Assembly: GCA_964454645.1 (NCBI GenBank)
Contig: CAYVTM010000013.1
Span: 1-30,251 of the forward strand
Origin: CAYVTM01 sp964454645
Lineage (GTDB): Bacteria; Bacteroidota; Bacteroidia; Sphingobacteriales; Sphingobacteriaceae
Length of the DNA stretch: 30,251 nucleotides
Direction of reading: 5' to 3'
This document shows positions 6,847 through 14,147 of this stretch, piece by piece. The position numbers and the translations under genes are program-made. Each line of letters begins with the position of its first letter. Position 1 is the first letter of the stretch. Below the pieces are notes generated by a model. The model was not told the origin of the DNA. It saw only the letters and a list, made by a program, of their open reading frames with translations, and did not search any database.

Positions 6847-8222
6847 GAAGGTCACTTGAAGACATTCTTGGCGCCGAGCCTGATGCAGTCCAGCCCGTTG
6901 CGGGCGACATTCAGGAACGCGCCGACATTGTCGAGCGCATCAACGAACGCCACGCTTACATCTATGGCAAGGGCGTGATCCGCGAAGAGCGCGACGGAAC
7001 TATTTCTTTCGTCTCTGTTCGCGAGTTCGAGCATTGGTTTGCCAACAAGCGGCAATGGTCGATATCGAAAACCGGCGCCGACGTTTCCACGTCTCACGCG
7101 CAAATCTGGATGCAGGATGAGGGCAGGCGCCAATATACGAGCATCGTTCTGGACCCGCGCGACGAGTCGCGGGGCGCCTACAATCTGTGGAAGGGCTTTA
7201 GCTGCAAGCCCAGCCGCAACGGCTCTTGCGAACGCTACCTGGATCACATCCACGACCACGTTTGCAGGGGCAAGGGCGCTATCTTCGATTGGGTAATGGG
7301 GTGGATGGCGCACACCATCCAGCGGCCATGGGAGAAGCCGGGGACGGCGCTCGTGCTGAAGGGGCCGCAGGGCGCCGGCAAGTCGATTGTGATTCAGCAA
7401 CTCGGCTCGCTCATGGCCCGGCAGCACTATACGACGGTTTACACGCCGCGCGGCTTGCTCGGGCAATTTAACGCGCACATGGCGACGGCGCTGCTTGTGC
7501 AGGTCGAGGAAGGCTTCTGGGCTGGCGACAAGACCGCCGAAGGCGCCCTTAAACACCTCATCACCGGCCCGACCATCCAGCTTGAGAAAAAGGGAGTCGA
7601 TGCAATCGAGCTTCCCTCTTATCACCGCTACGCCATCACATCGAACGAGCGCTGGACCGTTCCCGCCCGCCACGATGAGCGGCGGTATTGCGTGCTGGAT
7701 GTGAGTCCGGCTCGCGCGAAGGATGGCGAATACTTCGGCGCCATCGCTCGGGAAATGGAAGAGGGCGGACGCGGCGCCCTGATGCGCTATCTTCTCGACT
7801 TCGATCTGTCGCGCGTGGATGTGCGGACCATTCCGCAAACCGAAGCTCTGGCGGTCGAGAAGATCACCGGCCTGAGAGGCATTCAGGCATGGTGGCATGA
7901 GGTGCTGGCGGCAGGTGCGATTCCTTGCAGGGTTCGCGCTCGCGCTGACGGCAATAGTCCGGACTGGCGGCAAGATAGCCTTGTCGTTCTGACAGATGAC
8001 CTGCGACGTGAAATGGATGAATGGCTGAAGGGCCGTCGCCATCACGGCGACGTTCTCACTGCCGAACTGTTTGGCCGCGAACTTCTCGACATGTGCAAGG
8101 GCGCCGAGCGCGTGCGTCGGAGGGACAGCCGCGAGCGTGTTTGGTTTTACAACCTGCCGCCGCTCGAACAGTGCAGACGCGAGTTCGAGAAATGGCTCGG
8201 AAGCAAGGTGGACTGGTCATGA
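6843..8222 (+). CDS. D5/DUF5906-type replicative helicase (primase-helicase family)
   Basis: A 459-residue superfamily 3-like ATPase of the kind found in phage and satellite replication modules. Walker A is GPQGAGKS at 174-181. The segment around 212-230 (HMATALLVQVEEGFWAGDK) is the region expected to carry Walker B, and a following conserved block reads YAITSNERWTVPARHDERRY. The N-terminal 160 residues resemble the linker/D5_N-like region, and no archaeo-eukaryotic primase active site is visible. The protein therefore appears to be a helicase without its own primase domain, so the primase may come from host or helper. The 3' end overlaps an ORF that runs into the iteron region, placing the putative origin directly beside the replication protein. 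Confidence 0.88.
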   Translation: MRRSLEDILGAEPDAVQPVAGDIQERADIVERINERHAYIYGKGVIREERDGTISFVSVREFEHWFANKRQWSISKTGADVSTSHAQIWMQDEGRRQYTSIVLDPRDESRGAYNLWKGFSCKPSRNGSCERYLDHIHDHVCRGKGAIFDWVMGWMAHTIQRPWEKPGTALVLKGPQGAGKSIVIQQLGSLMARQHYTTVYTPRGLLGQFNAHMATALLVQVEEGFWAGDKTAEGALKHLITGPTIQLEKKGVDAIELPSYHRYAITSNERWTVPARHDERRYCVLDVSPARAKDGEYFGAIAREMEEGGRGALMRYLLDFDLSRVDVRTIPQTEALAVEKITGLRGIQAWWHEVLAAGAIPCRVRARADGNSPDWRQDSLVVLTDDLRREMDEWLKGRRHHGDVLTAELFGRELLDMCKGAERVRRRDSRERVWFYNLPPLEQCRREFEKWLGSKVDWS

Positions 8223-8527
8223 GTCTCCCGTTGTCCACGGTGTCCACCCATGCAAGCGCCAAAGGGTGGACAGAAAAAACCCCGTCATCATTGGGCTTTC
8301 TGCCTCTGTCCACGGTGTCCACGGTGTCCACCCTTATAAATCAGGCAAACGCGCACACGCGCACGCACGCGCACGCGCGCCAACGGTTGGCCTCTGGACA
8401 CCGTGGAAAGCGTGGACACCGTGGACAGGTGGGTCCTTCCCCATGGCGCCGCGCCGGGGGTTCCGCAGACCCCGGCTTGCGCGCATTTCCCAAATTTCCA
8501 GATTCAATTTCTGAGCGAGTAACGTGA
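8219..8527 (+). CDS. Possible ORF across the iteron region (doubtful)
   Basis: A 102-codon ORF begins at an ATGA overlap with the helicase stop and ends where the terminase small subunit begins. Its translation is dominated by the DNA repeats (LSTVSTH, LSTVSTVSTL) and by a His/Arg run from the alternating CG/CA tract. No fold or family is visible. Because the repeat unit is 9 bp, it stays open in this frame without needing selection. It is listed because both ends are neatly coupled, but the region is more likely a cis-acting site. Confidence 0.25.
   Translation: MSLPLSTVSTHASAKGWTEKTPSSLGFLPLSTVSTVSTLINQANAHTRTHAHARQRLASGHRGKRGHRGQVGPSPWRRAGGSADPGLRAFPKFPDSISERVT
8232..8427. repeat. Iteron arrays in two orientations; putative replication origin
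   Basis: TGTCCAC units start at 8232 and 8241, and at 8307, 8316 and 8325, each set at exact 9-bp steps. The reverse complement GTGGACA starts at 8266. A reverse array in 9-bp register starts at 8394, 8403 (both with one mismatch), 8412 and 8421. Between the two main arrays lie a short AT-rich stretch (TTATAAAT, 8334-8341) and a 32-base strictly alternating purine-pyrimidine tract (8349-8380). Phased iterons facing inward on an unusual-structure or melting region, directly after a replicative helicase gene, are typical of replication origins. Origin function is inferred. Confidence 0.7.
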
Positions 8528-8886
8528 TGAGCAGGCAACGCCGTTCAATCGAAGACCTCATTGGCGAAGCGGCGCCGTCACCCAAACGTGGGCGCGGCCG
8601 GCCGGTTGAGGATCACCGGCAAAAGCTCGTGCTGGCGCAAGCTCAACAGGTCGAACTGAAGAACGCGAAGATGCGCGGTGAACTCATTCCCGCCGCCGAC
8701 GTTGTTGCGACCTGGTCCGGCCTGGTGGCGGACGCGCGGCAACGCCTTCTGGCGATCCCGAGTCGCCTTGGCGCCCAGCACGCACTCTCCCGCCAGCTTG
8801 TCGCGGCCATGGATGAGGAAATCCGCGCCGCGCTCACCGCATTGGCCGCTGGGCAGGGCAGGGAAGGGGATTCCGATGCTGGCTGA
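8527..8886 (+). CDS. terS: Terminase small subunit (Nu1-like)
   Basis: A 119-residue protein directly ahead of the large terminase. It has a basic N-terminal linker (PSPKRGRGRPVEDHR), then a long helical part (KLVLAQAQQVELKNAKMRGELI) and PAADVVATWSGLVADARQRL. The latter resembles the C-terminal region of lambda Nu1/DUF1441-type small terminases that recognise the packaging site. A GTG three bases upstream is an alternative start. The N-terminal winged-helix of lambda Nu1 is not evident, so DNA recognition may be by a reduced domain. The end overlaps the large subunit gene by 11 bp. Encoding its own small subunit implies element-specific packaging into its own heads. Confidence 0.78.
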   Translation: MSRQRRSIEDLIGEAAPSPKRGRGRPVEDHRQKLVLAQAQQVELKNAKMRGELIPAADVVATWSGLVADARQRLLAIPSRLGAQHALSRQLVAAMDEEIRAALTALAAGQGREGDSDAG

Positions 8887-10717
8887 CCCGATCACCCCGT
8901 CGCCCGGATCGGCCGCCACGGGCCACCGGGTGGCCGTCTCCCCTCTTGAGGGAGCGATTGCGGAAACCCTCGCGCAATGGGCGCCGCCGCCAAAAATCAA
9001 GCTCGCAGACTGGATCGAGTCGGAAATCGTACTGCCCGCCGACGTGTCCGCCACGCCGGGCGCCATGAAGCTCTTCAGCTATCAGCGCGGCATCTGCGAC
9101 GCCGTAGATGATCCCGGCATCACGCGCGTCTCTTTCGTGAAGCCTGTCCGGATCGGCGCCACGATGCTGATAACCGGAATCATCGCCGCCTATGTGAAGA
9201 ATGATCCGTGCAACATTCTGGCGCTGCAACCGACACTGGATGACTGCCGCGACTATGTGACTGGAACAATCGAACCGACCTTCGCCGCGAGTCCCTCGCT
9301 GACTGCAGTCTTCACTCGCGACAAGCGGAAACGCGACACGATCCTGTCACGCCGTTTCCCCGGCGGTTCGTTCAAGTGCGTTGCAGCCGCTTCGCCGCGC
9401 AATCTGCGGCGACACACCATCCGCATTCTGGTCATGGATGAGGTGGACGCTTACGAGCCGTCCGCCGAAGGCTCACCGACCGCGCTGGCGGAAAAGCGGA
9501 CTCTCAGTTTCCCTAATCGTCTCATCTTTCAGGCGTCGACTCCGACGAACGCCGAAACGTCGAACATCCTGAAAGCCTATTCGGAGAGTGACCAAAGAAT
9601 CTTCGAGCTTCCCTGTCCGCATTGCGGGGAGCATTTTGAGCCGACCTGGAAATGCGTGCATTGGGACAAGACGGAAGAGGGTGAACACCTTCCCGACACC
9701 GCGCACATGGTTTGCCCGCACTGCGAAGCCGTGATCGAGGAGTCAGCCAAGCCCGCCATGGTCGAGGCAGGCCGCTGGCGCGCGACCCGTCCGCATGTGA
9801 AGGGCCACGCTGGCTTCAAGACTTCGGCGCTTATCTCGACGCTGGCGAATGCGTCGTGGCCGGAACTGGTGAAGGAATTTCTGGCGAGCAAGAATGATCC
9901 GGACCTCTTGCGAGTCTTTACGAACTGTTTGCTGGGCCAAGCGTGGATCGACAAGGCGGGCGAAGGGCTGGACGATTCCGAACTGCAAAACCGTGCCGAG
10001 TCCTTCAGCCTGTCGGCGATCCCTGCGGACGTGCTCTTGCTGACGGCAGGAGTCGACGTGCAGGACGATAGGTTAGAGGTGGTCACGCTGGGCCACACGG
10101 CGAGCGGCGTTGTCGTCGCGCTCGACTATGAGACCATCCACGGCCCGCCGACCTCCGACGATACCTGGCAAGAACTTGATGACCTGTTGAAGCGTCGCTT
10201 CCCGCATCCGCTTGGCGGCTCGCTCGGCTATGACGCGGCAGGCATCGACTCCGGTTCGGGCTCGCATACCGACATTGTTTATCGCTTCACCCGTCCGCGT
10301 TTCGCGCGTCGCATCGTGAGCCTGAAGGGTGATGGCGGGACGCGGCCGCTCATTGATCGGTCGAGCAAGCAGGGTCTCTACATCATGGGCGCCGACACCG
10401 CGAAGAGTCGTATCTATGGCTTGCTGGGCCAGCCCGGTCGCATTCGTTTCTCGCAAGACCTGTCGTCACGTTTCTATGAGGAGCTTTGCGGCGAACGGCG
10501 CGTGACCTTCTACAAGAGCGGGCAGGTACGGAAGCGTTGGGAGCGCATTCCCGGTGTTCGTAACGAGGCGCTGGACGCAACCTGCATGGCGCTGGCCGTT
10601 CGCCAGCTTGTCAGCCTCGACCTGGTCCGGAGAGAAAACGAACTCAGGCAGGTCATCACCGCGCCGAAGCCGCAGACGGTTTTCAAATCACAATGGATGG
10701 AAAGGGGAAGGCGATGA
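8876..10717 (+). CDS. terL: Terminase large subunit, gpA family
   Basis: A 613-residue packaging ATPase/nuclease. The start at ATG 8876 overlaps the small subunit gene; an earlier in-frame candidate (8678) lies inside that gene. The Walker A-like motif is KPVRIGATM at 89-97, in the deviant gpA style where the lysine precedes the loop. Walker B is RILVMDEVD with Asp188 and Glu189. Two zinc-binding CPHC knuckles lie at 247-250 and 280-283. The nuclease domain starts near GVDVQDDRLE (Asp394). Length and domain order match lambda gpA (641 residues). gpA-type terminases cut at cos sites, so element 1 probably packages cohesive-ended unit genomes. No cos sequence was identified. Confidence 0.93.
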   Translation: MLADPITPSPGSAATGHRVAVSPLEGAIAETLAQWAPPPKIKLADWIESEIVLPADVSATPGAMKLFSYQRGICDAVDDPGITRVSFVKPVRIGATMLITGIIAAYVKNDPCNILALQPTLDDCRDYVTGTIEPTFAASPSLTAVFTRDKRKRDTILSRRFPGGSFKCVAAASPRNLRRHTIRILVMDEVDAYEPSAEGSPTALAEKRTLSFPNRLIFQASTPTNAETSNILKAYSESDQRIFELPCPHCGEHFEPTWKCVHWDKTEEGEHLPDTAHMVCPHCEAVIEESAKPAMVEAGRWRATRPHVKGHAGFKTSALISTLANASWPELVKEFLASKNDPDLLRVFTNCLLGQAWIDKAGEGLDDSELQNRAESFSLSAIPADVLLLTAGVDVQDDRLEVVTLGHTASGVVVALDYETIHGPPTSDDTWQELDDLLKRRFPHPLGGSLGYDAAGIDSGSGSHTDIVYRFTRPRFARRIVSLKGDGGTRPLIDRSSKQGLYIMGADTAKSRIYGLLGQPGRIRFSQDLSSRFYEELCGERRVTFYKSGQVRKRWERIPGVRNEALDATCMALAVRQLVSLDLVRRENELRQVITAPKPQTVFKSQWMERGRR

Positions 10718-11061
10718 GAAGGAAGCCTCCGGCCTATCGTGACTGCATCGTGTGCGGCGAGACGTTCGAAGTTATCTTTGAAAACAGGGCCGCGAAAACA
10801 TGCTCGCCGGAGTGTTCGAAGGAATCTCGGCGCCAATACGATCACGCTTACAAGCGTCGTAATCGTGCGGCGATCTACGCCGCCCGGAAACGCGCTCGCG
10901 CGGAAAACCCCGAGCCCTTTTTGCGTGCGAACCGGCGCTACTATCTGAAGAACCGCGACGCCGTTCTCGCCAGCAATGCGGAATGGGAGAAAGCCAACCG
11001 CGACGCCGTCAACGCCCGACGCCGCGCCCGCTATGCGGAGAAGAAAAGGGGCAATCCATGA
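10714..11061 (+). CDS. Basic zinc-ribbon protein after terminase
   Basis: A 115-residue, highly basic protein. The start ATG overlaps the terminase stop (ATGA). An N-terminal zinc knuckle is formed by Cys11, Cys14, Cys30 and Cys34 (CIVCGETF...CSPEC). It is followed by repeated Tyr/Asn/Arg helical motifs (RRYYLKNRDAVLASNAEW; KANRDAVNARRRARYAEK). This combination resembles the N-terminal part of some phage HNH nucleases, but no HNH core is present. A nucleic-acid-binding role near packaging is likely; enzymatic activity is not supported. The stop overlaps the next gene. Confidence 0.7.
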   Translation: MRRKPPAYRDCIVCGETFEVIFENRAAKTCSPECSKESRRQYDHAYKRRNRAAIYAARKRARAENPEPFLRANRRYYLKNRDAVLASNAEWEKANRDAVNARRRARYAEKKRGNP

Positions 11062-11654
11062 ATTGGGATGATATCGCGAAAATGGGTTCGCGCGAGCTTC
11101 GCTTGTATCGGCAGAGGCAGCGGCGCGGGCATGGCAAAGGCCGCAGCGCCATTACCATAGAAGAAATCGAAGCGCGGCTTGAAAAGGAAAACGCCAAGCG
11201 TAGGGAAAGACGCCGCGCCAAGATCGCAGCCGAGACGCCGGAAGAGCGCAAACGGCGACTGGAAAAGAGTCGGCAGGAAAGCGCGCTCTATTACCTACGC
11301 CATCGCGAAAGGAAAAAGGCTCGCCAGCGCGAATATGGCAAGTCGCACGCCGTCGAAATCAGCGCCCGGAATCGCGAGCGCATGACGCCGGATAGGAAGA
11401 CGGAAAAGAATGCTCGCGCGCGTGCAGCCTATGCGGCGAACCCCGAGAAGGTGAGGGCGCGCAAGCTTGCCTGGCACGCTGCAAATCCGGACTACTCGAA
11501 GCAGGCCGACCGCGACCGCCTTGAACGTGATGGCGAACGGATCAGGGAGCGGCGCCGTAAATGGCACGCGGCCAATCGCGAGAAACAGAACGCGAAGAGA
11601 CGGGAAAGGCATCTACGGGCGAAGCGACCGCTATGGATTCCACCGTGGCTTTAG
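11058..11654 (+). CDS. Arg/Lys-rich helical repeat protein, function unknown
   Basis: A 198-residue, extremely basic protein with start ATG at 11058 overlapping the previous stop. It carries several degenerate repeats of the type YAANPEKVRARKLAWHAANP and RKWHAANREKQNAKRRER, probably long helices. The same kind of repeat occurs in the preceding zinc-ribbon protein, so the two may be split parts of one ancestral module. No catalytic motif is visible. DNA binding or condensation, or packaging assistance, is possible but unproven. Confidence 0.65.
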   Translation: MNWDDIAKMGSRELRLYRQRQRRGHGKGRSAITIEEIEARLEKENAKRRERRRAKIAAETPEERKRRLEKSRQESALYYLRHRERKKARQREYGKSHAVEISARNRERMTPDRKTEKNARARAAYAANPEKVRARKLAWHAANPDYSKQADRDRLERDGERIRERRRKWHAANREKQNAKRRERHLRAKRPLWIPPWL

Positions 11655-11707
11655 ATGGCATGGCTCTTGCGCGGCGAATGCCAGTTTGACCTGTTTTGGG
11701 ATTAAGA

Positions 11708-12193
11708 ATGCTTACCAAGCGTTGGCCGATGACTGCCGAGACGTTTGACGGTCTGATCGGGAGGTTCATCCCCCGAATGGTCGCCGTTATCGACGATCCC
11801 GATGAGTGGGTTCATTCCTTCTCTGTCGCGCATCATGTTTGCGCCATGGCCGCACGCGCTCTTGAAGGGCGGGATTTGATCTCCGCTTCGCTTTTGGAGT
11901 TCTCGACTCCGGAAAGCCGGATTGTTGAATCGTCCATTTCCGAAGGCGACTACGGCTTGTGCAAACCGCTTCACGGTTATCTTTCGGATGATGAGTTGGA
12001 CGAAAGGATGACCGCCATCCTGCGGAAGCCGATGCGGGAATTATCGGATCGCGAATTGTTCGATTTAATGTCTGTAGCGCACGAGGCAAAGGGCATTTGC
12101 GCGAACGAATTTGCGAAGCATGGCATGGTCAAGCTCCACAAAGGGCGGCCGGTCTTCTGGTATTCGATCCCCGATCATCGCCATATTGACTAG
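11708..12193 (+). CDS. Hypothetical protein, element 1
   Basis: A 161-residue acidic protein. ATG 11708 is preferred; an in-frame TTG lies 12 bases upstream. It is predicted mostly helical (TAETFDGLIGRFIPRMVAVIDD; DDELDERMTAILRKPMRELS) with no signal peptide, membrane segment or known motif. It is separated from the packaging block by 53 bp. Accessory genes at this end of satellites often affect helper phages or superinfection, but nothing in the sequence shows that here. Confidence 0.6.
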   Translation: MLTKRWPMTAETFDGLIGRFIPRMVAVIDDPDEWVHSFSVAHHVCAMAARALEGRDLISASLLEFSTPESRIVESSISEGDYGLCKPLHGYLSDDELDERMTAILRKPMRELSDRELFDLMSVAHEAKGICANEFAKHGMVKLHKGRPVFWYSIPDHRHID

Positions 12194-12248
12194 GTTGCAT
12201 GATGACCGAGCTTGAGCCTGCACCGCCGCGCCGTGACGGCTGGATGCA

Positions 12249-12569
12249 ATGACCGCCGATCAGGTCGGGGTCGCTTCTCAAATTATCGCTGCTGCGCTTA
12301 CGTGCTGGGCGGCGTTTCTCATGTGGCGGGCGGCAACGCCTCGACCTGCTCCCGATCTTCTGGAACGATTGCGTCGGCAACCAACGTCATGGACGGGTGG
12401 CGGATCGGCTGATCCCGACATGATCGCCATGCGCCAAGCCGTCTTGGCAGGCAGCGAAGTCGCCGCCAGCAATGCCGAACAAGAGAGAGCGGGTCGGCTC
12501 AACCGATCCTCGGCGTTGTTGGCGATCACCGCTGCGCTGGTGAGTCTTGCAGGGTCGCTGATCGGCTAA
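12249..12569 (+). CDS. Small two-TM membrane protein
   Basis: A 106-residue protein with hydrophobic segments at about 9-27 (SQIIAAALTCWAAFLMW) and 88-105 (SALLAITAALVSLAGSLIG). They flank a charged soluble loop (RRQPTSWTGGG through AEQERAGRLNR). No family is recognised. Two membrane helices and small size are holin-like in topology, but no endolysin is nearby and the loop is long, so a lysis role is not claimed. It could equally be a membrane-acting accessory or exclusion protein. Confidence 0.55.
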   Translation: MTADQVGVASQIIAAALTCWAAFLMWRAATPRPAPDLLERLRRQPTSWTGGGSADPDMIAMRQAVLAGSEVAASNAEQERAGRLNRSSALLAITAALVSLAGSLIG

Positions 12570-12718
12570 CCTCACGAGCCACACGCTGGCGATTATCCCC
12601 AACATGTTGCTTGTTCGTTCGAAACGTAGGTTTTGATGTTGCCCGACTCTTGGCAGAGGGAGTCGAGGGTAACTGCCCCCATCAAACGCGCTTGCGAGCG
12701 CAAATATGGGAGAACAGC

Positions 12719-12904
12719 ATGACCTTTCAGCCGGGCGAACGAGTGCAGCTTGCTTCAGGTGGCCTGCCTTGGACCGTTGAATCGGTCGAGGGCGATTTAG
12801 TTACGTGCATCCGAGAAGCGAAGAAGGTGGAACGCGAGACGTTTCTCGCAGCAACTCTTCGGCCCTACGTGCCTCCGCGACCGATCTTCATTGCCGGGGT
12901 ATAG
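12719..12904 (+). CDS. DUF2158 (YodC-like) small protein
   Basis: A 61-residue protein beginning MTFQPGERVQLASGGLPWTV, then ESVEGDLVTCIRE and a final ETFLAATLRP segment. This is the layout of DUF2158 (an SH3-like barrel of about 60-70 residues: GDxVxLKSGG, MTVxxV, VxCxW, ExFxxxxLxP). ATG 12719 gives the family-length protein. Function is unknown. It is the last gene before the right-end arm sites and core of element 1. Confidence 0.72.
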   Translation: MTFQPGERVQLASGGLPWTVESVEGDLVTCIREAKKVERETFLAATLRPYVPPRPIFIAGV

Positions 12905-12944
12905 AGAGGCGGATACGAAATGCCGCGCGTGATCCGTTCCCGTA

Positions 12945-12965
12945 TGTAGGAATCATGTAGGAATC
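12945..12965. repeat. Putative integrase arm-type sites, right end
   Basis: Two direct GTAGGAATC copies at 12946-12954 and 12957-12965 are 11 bp apart. They match the pair at 212-232 in 20 of 21 positions and lie 45 bp inside the right core repeat. Having the same pair near both ends strongly supports the element 1 boundaries and marks these as probable sites for the integrase at 250-1452 or its excision factor. Confidence 0.6.
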
Positions 12966-13009
12966 GAATTGGCGAAAAGCGGCGTTTTCAAAGGCAACCG
13001 CACGTCTTA

Positions 13010-13030
13010 GAATCCCACCTTCACCGCCAG
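13010..13030 (+). other. Second att core: right end of element 1, left end of element 2
   Basis: An exact 21-bp copy of 35-55 (the tRNA-Ser 3' end plus one base). The sequence upstream (CACGTCTTA) does not continue the tRNA, so this is not a second tRNA gene. It marks the junction between two islands stacked at the same site. Confidence 0.85.
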
Positions 13031-13201
13031 ACACTTCCGCATAAGTGTTTGTAAAACAGACGCTTAGCGTCATCGCCTCCCGGCGTTGTTTACTCCCGCT
13101 GTTACCGCTTGAACGGGGTCGCTGTCGCGTCAGCCACCTACGGTTCGGATATTGCAGCCCGCACCATCGCGAAATGCAAAGGCGATTGGGGTGGCAAGTC
13201 G

Positions 13202-14029
13202 GTGGGTAGCGAAGACAGACATAGCGAACCGAAAACGCCCCGCCGAGTACACGAGCCGTTGGCCCCACGTCGCGGTCCCTACCTCAGCAGCGCGGGCGAG
13301 AGCGCATTTGACGTCCGCATTGAGTGGGGCAGTTTGTTGAAGGAGTTTCCGGCTGCCCTCCCCGGCGCACTAGACGATGATCAGTTCCGAGGGCGGATAC
13401 GCATAGCCCTGGCTGGGTATCGCTCTGCTCGCTACACTCACATAGCTCGCAAGCGGTTTCGCAACGTGGCGAAGGCCATCGAGAGAAAGGCCGCCGCGTT
13501 GCGCGAAGAACTTCTAGTTGCCTCCGACCTGACTAGTGCGAATGCATCCGTGCTGCATCGCGTGGATGAGATAAGCGGTCGTCCAATCAGTACGTTCGTT
13601 GCGCAGCAGCTGGCAACACTGTGCGAGGCTCTCAACAAGGCGCGCGAGTTGGAACCGGAGCGGGGAGCGCTACGCGATGAGCCTGCTCGTTTGCTCATCT
13701 ATGAGTTGAGCGAAATTTTCATCGACAGAACTGGCAAGAGGCCTAGTCGTGAATTTGAGCAATCCATTGCTGACGCCAGAGCGGACCTAGCTGATCGCCC
13801 ACAGCGAGAACGCGAACTGGGTGGAAATGAATTTGCTCGGTTCGTTCTGCTGATCGAACGCGCCTACCTCGAAGGTGAGCGGCGGCGCATCAACAAGGAG
13901 ACCGAGAAAGGCGCGAACGCTGCCGCGGATGATGGCAGCGAGTTCTACAATGCATCCCTAGGCTTCGGCCAAATTCGACAGAACATCATCTCCATCGTTG
14001 ATCAGCGGCGCCGTGCGAAGTGGCGCTAG
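13202..14029 (+). CDS. Hypothetical protein at left end of element 2
   Basis: About 275 residues, mostly helical and charged (RSARYTHIARKRFRNVAKAIERKAAALREELL; QIRQNIISIVDQRRRAKWR). No family is recognised. The start is uncertain: GTG 13202 has a GGGGTGG stretch upstream, while a TTG at 13109 would add 31 residues and has no ribosome site. Nothing suggests a nuclease, signal peptide or membrane segment. It lies 118 bp upstream of the HTH/reverse transcriptase pair in the same direction. That makes it a possible partner, but the gap allows a separate promoter. Confidence 0.6.
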   Translation: MGSEDRHSEPKTPRRVHEPLAPRRGPYLSSAGESAFDVRIEWGSLLKEFPAALPGALDDDQFRGRIRIALAGYRSARYTHIARKRFRNVAKAIERKAAALREELLVASDLTSANASVLHRVDEISGRPISTFVAQQLATLCEALNKARELEPERGALRDEPARLLIYELSEIFIDRTGKRPSREFEQSIADARADLADRPQRERELGGNEFARFVLLIERAYLEGERRRINKETEKGANAAADDGSEFYNASLGFGQIRQNIISIVDQRRRAKWR

Positions 14030-14147
14030 CACGCTGTCAAAGAGTTTTCGCCCTGATTGACTTGAATACTCGTTCCTAGATTTGCCGGCTTAGTGCGGCC
14101 ACGTTCGGGATTGTCCGCAACCAACGCGACGCTCCCTCGGTGCAGCC

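Larger units (their letters stand above)
35..13030 (+). mobile_element. Element 1: tailless capsid-encoding satellite-like island
   Basis: The element is bounded by exact 21-bp direct repeats and carries its integrase at the left end. Paired GTAGGAATC motifs occur near both ends. Gene content covers integration, a DNA-replication helicase, an iteron region, terminase small and large subunits, portal, protease-capsid fusion, a gpW-like protein and a cement-like protein. There is no tail fibre, tube, sheath, tape-measure, holin or endolysin gene. Capsid-forming phage-inducible chromosomal islands (cf-PICIs) are known to have this head-only gene set and to use helper-phage tails. The assignment is an inference from gene content; a degraded prophage is the alternative, though no broken genes are evident. 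Confidence 0.7.

Noticed and set aside
6852..8045. A 397-codon minus-strand ORF opposite the helicase
   Set aside because: It is complementary to the Walker-motif helicase, has no domain signature or ribosome site, and is a composition artefact.
8349..8380. Alternating CG/CA run as a CRISPR or microsatellite array
   Set aside because: There are no spacers or conserved repeats of CRISPR size. It is a short purine-pyrimidine alternation between the iteron arrays.
12249..12569. Holin
   Set aside because: Two membrane segments fit, but the inter-helix loop is long, there is no endolysin or spanin nearby, and a satellite would usually rely on helper lysis.
14030..14147. Retron msr/msd RNA upstream of the reverse transcriptase
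   Set aside because: The gap shows no pair of inverted a1/a2 arms or long stem-loops by eye, and an HTH gene lies between it and the RT. It is not supported without a covariance search.
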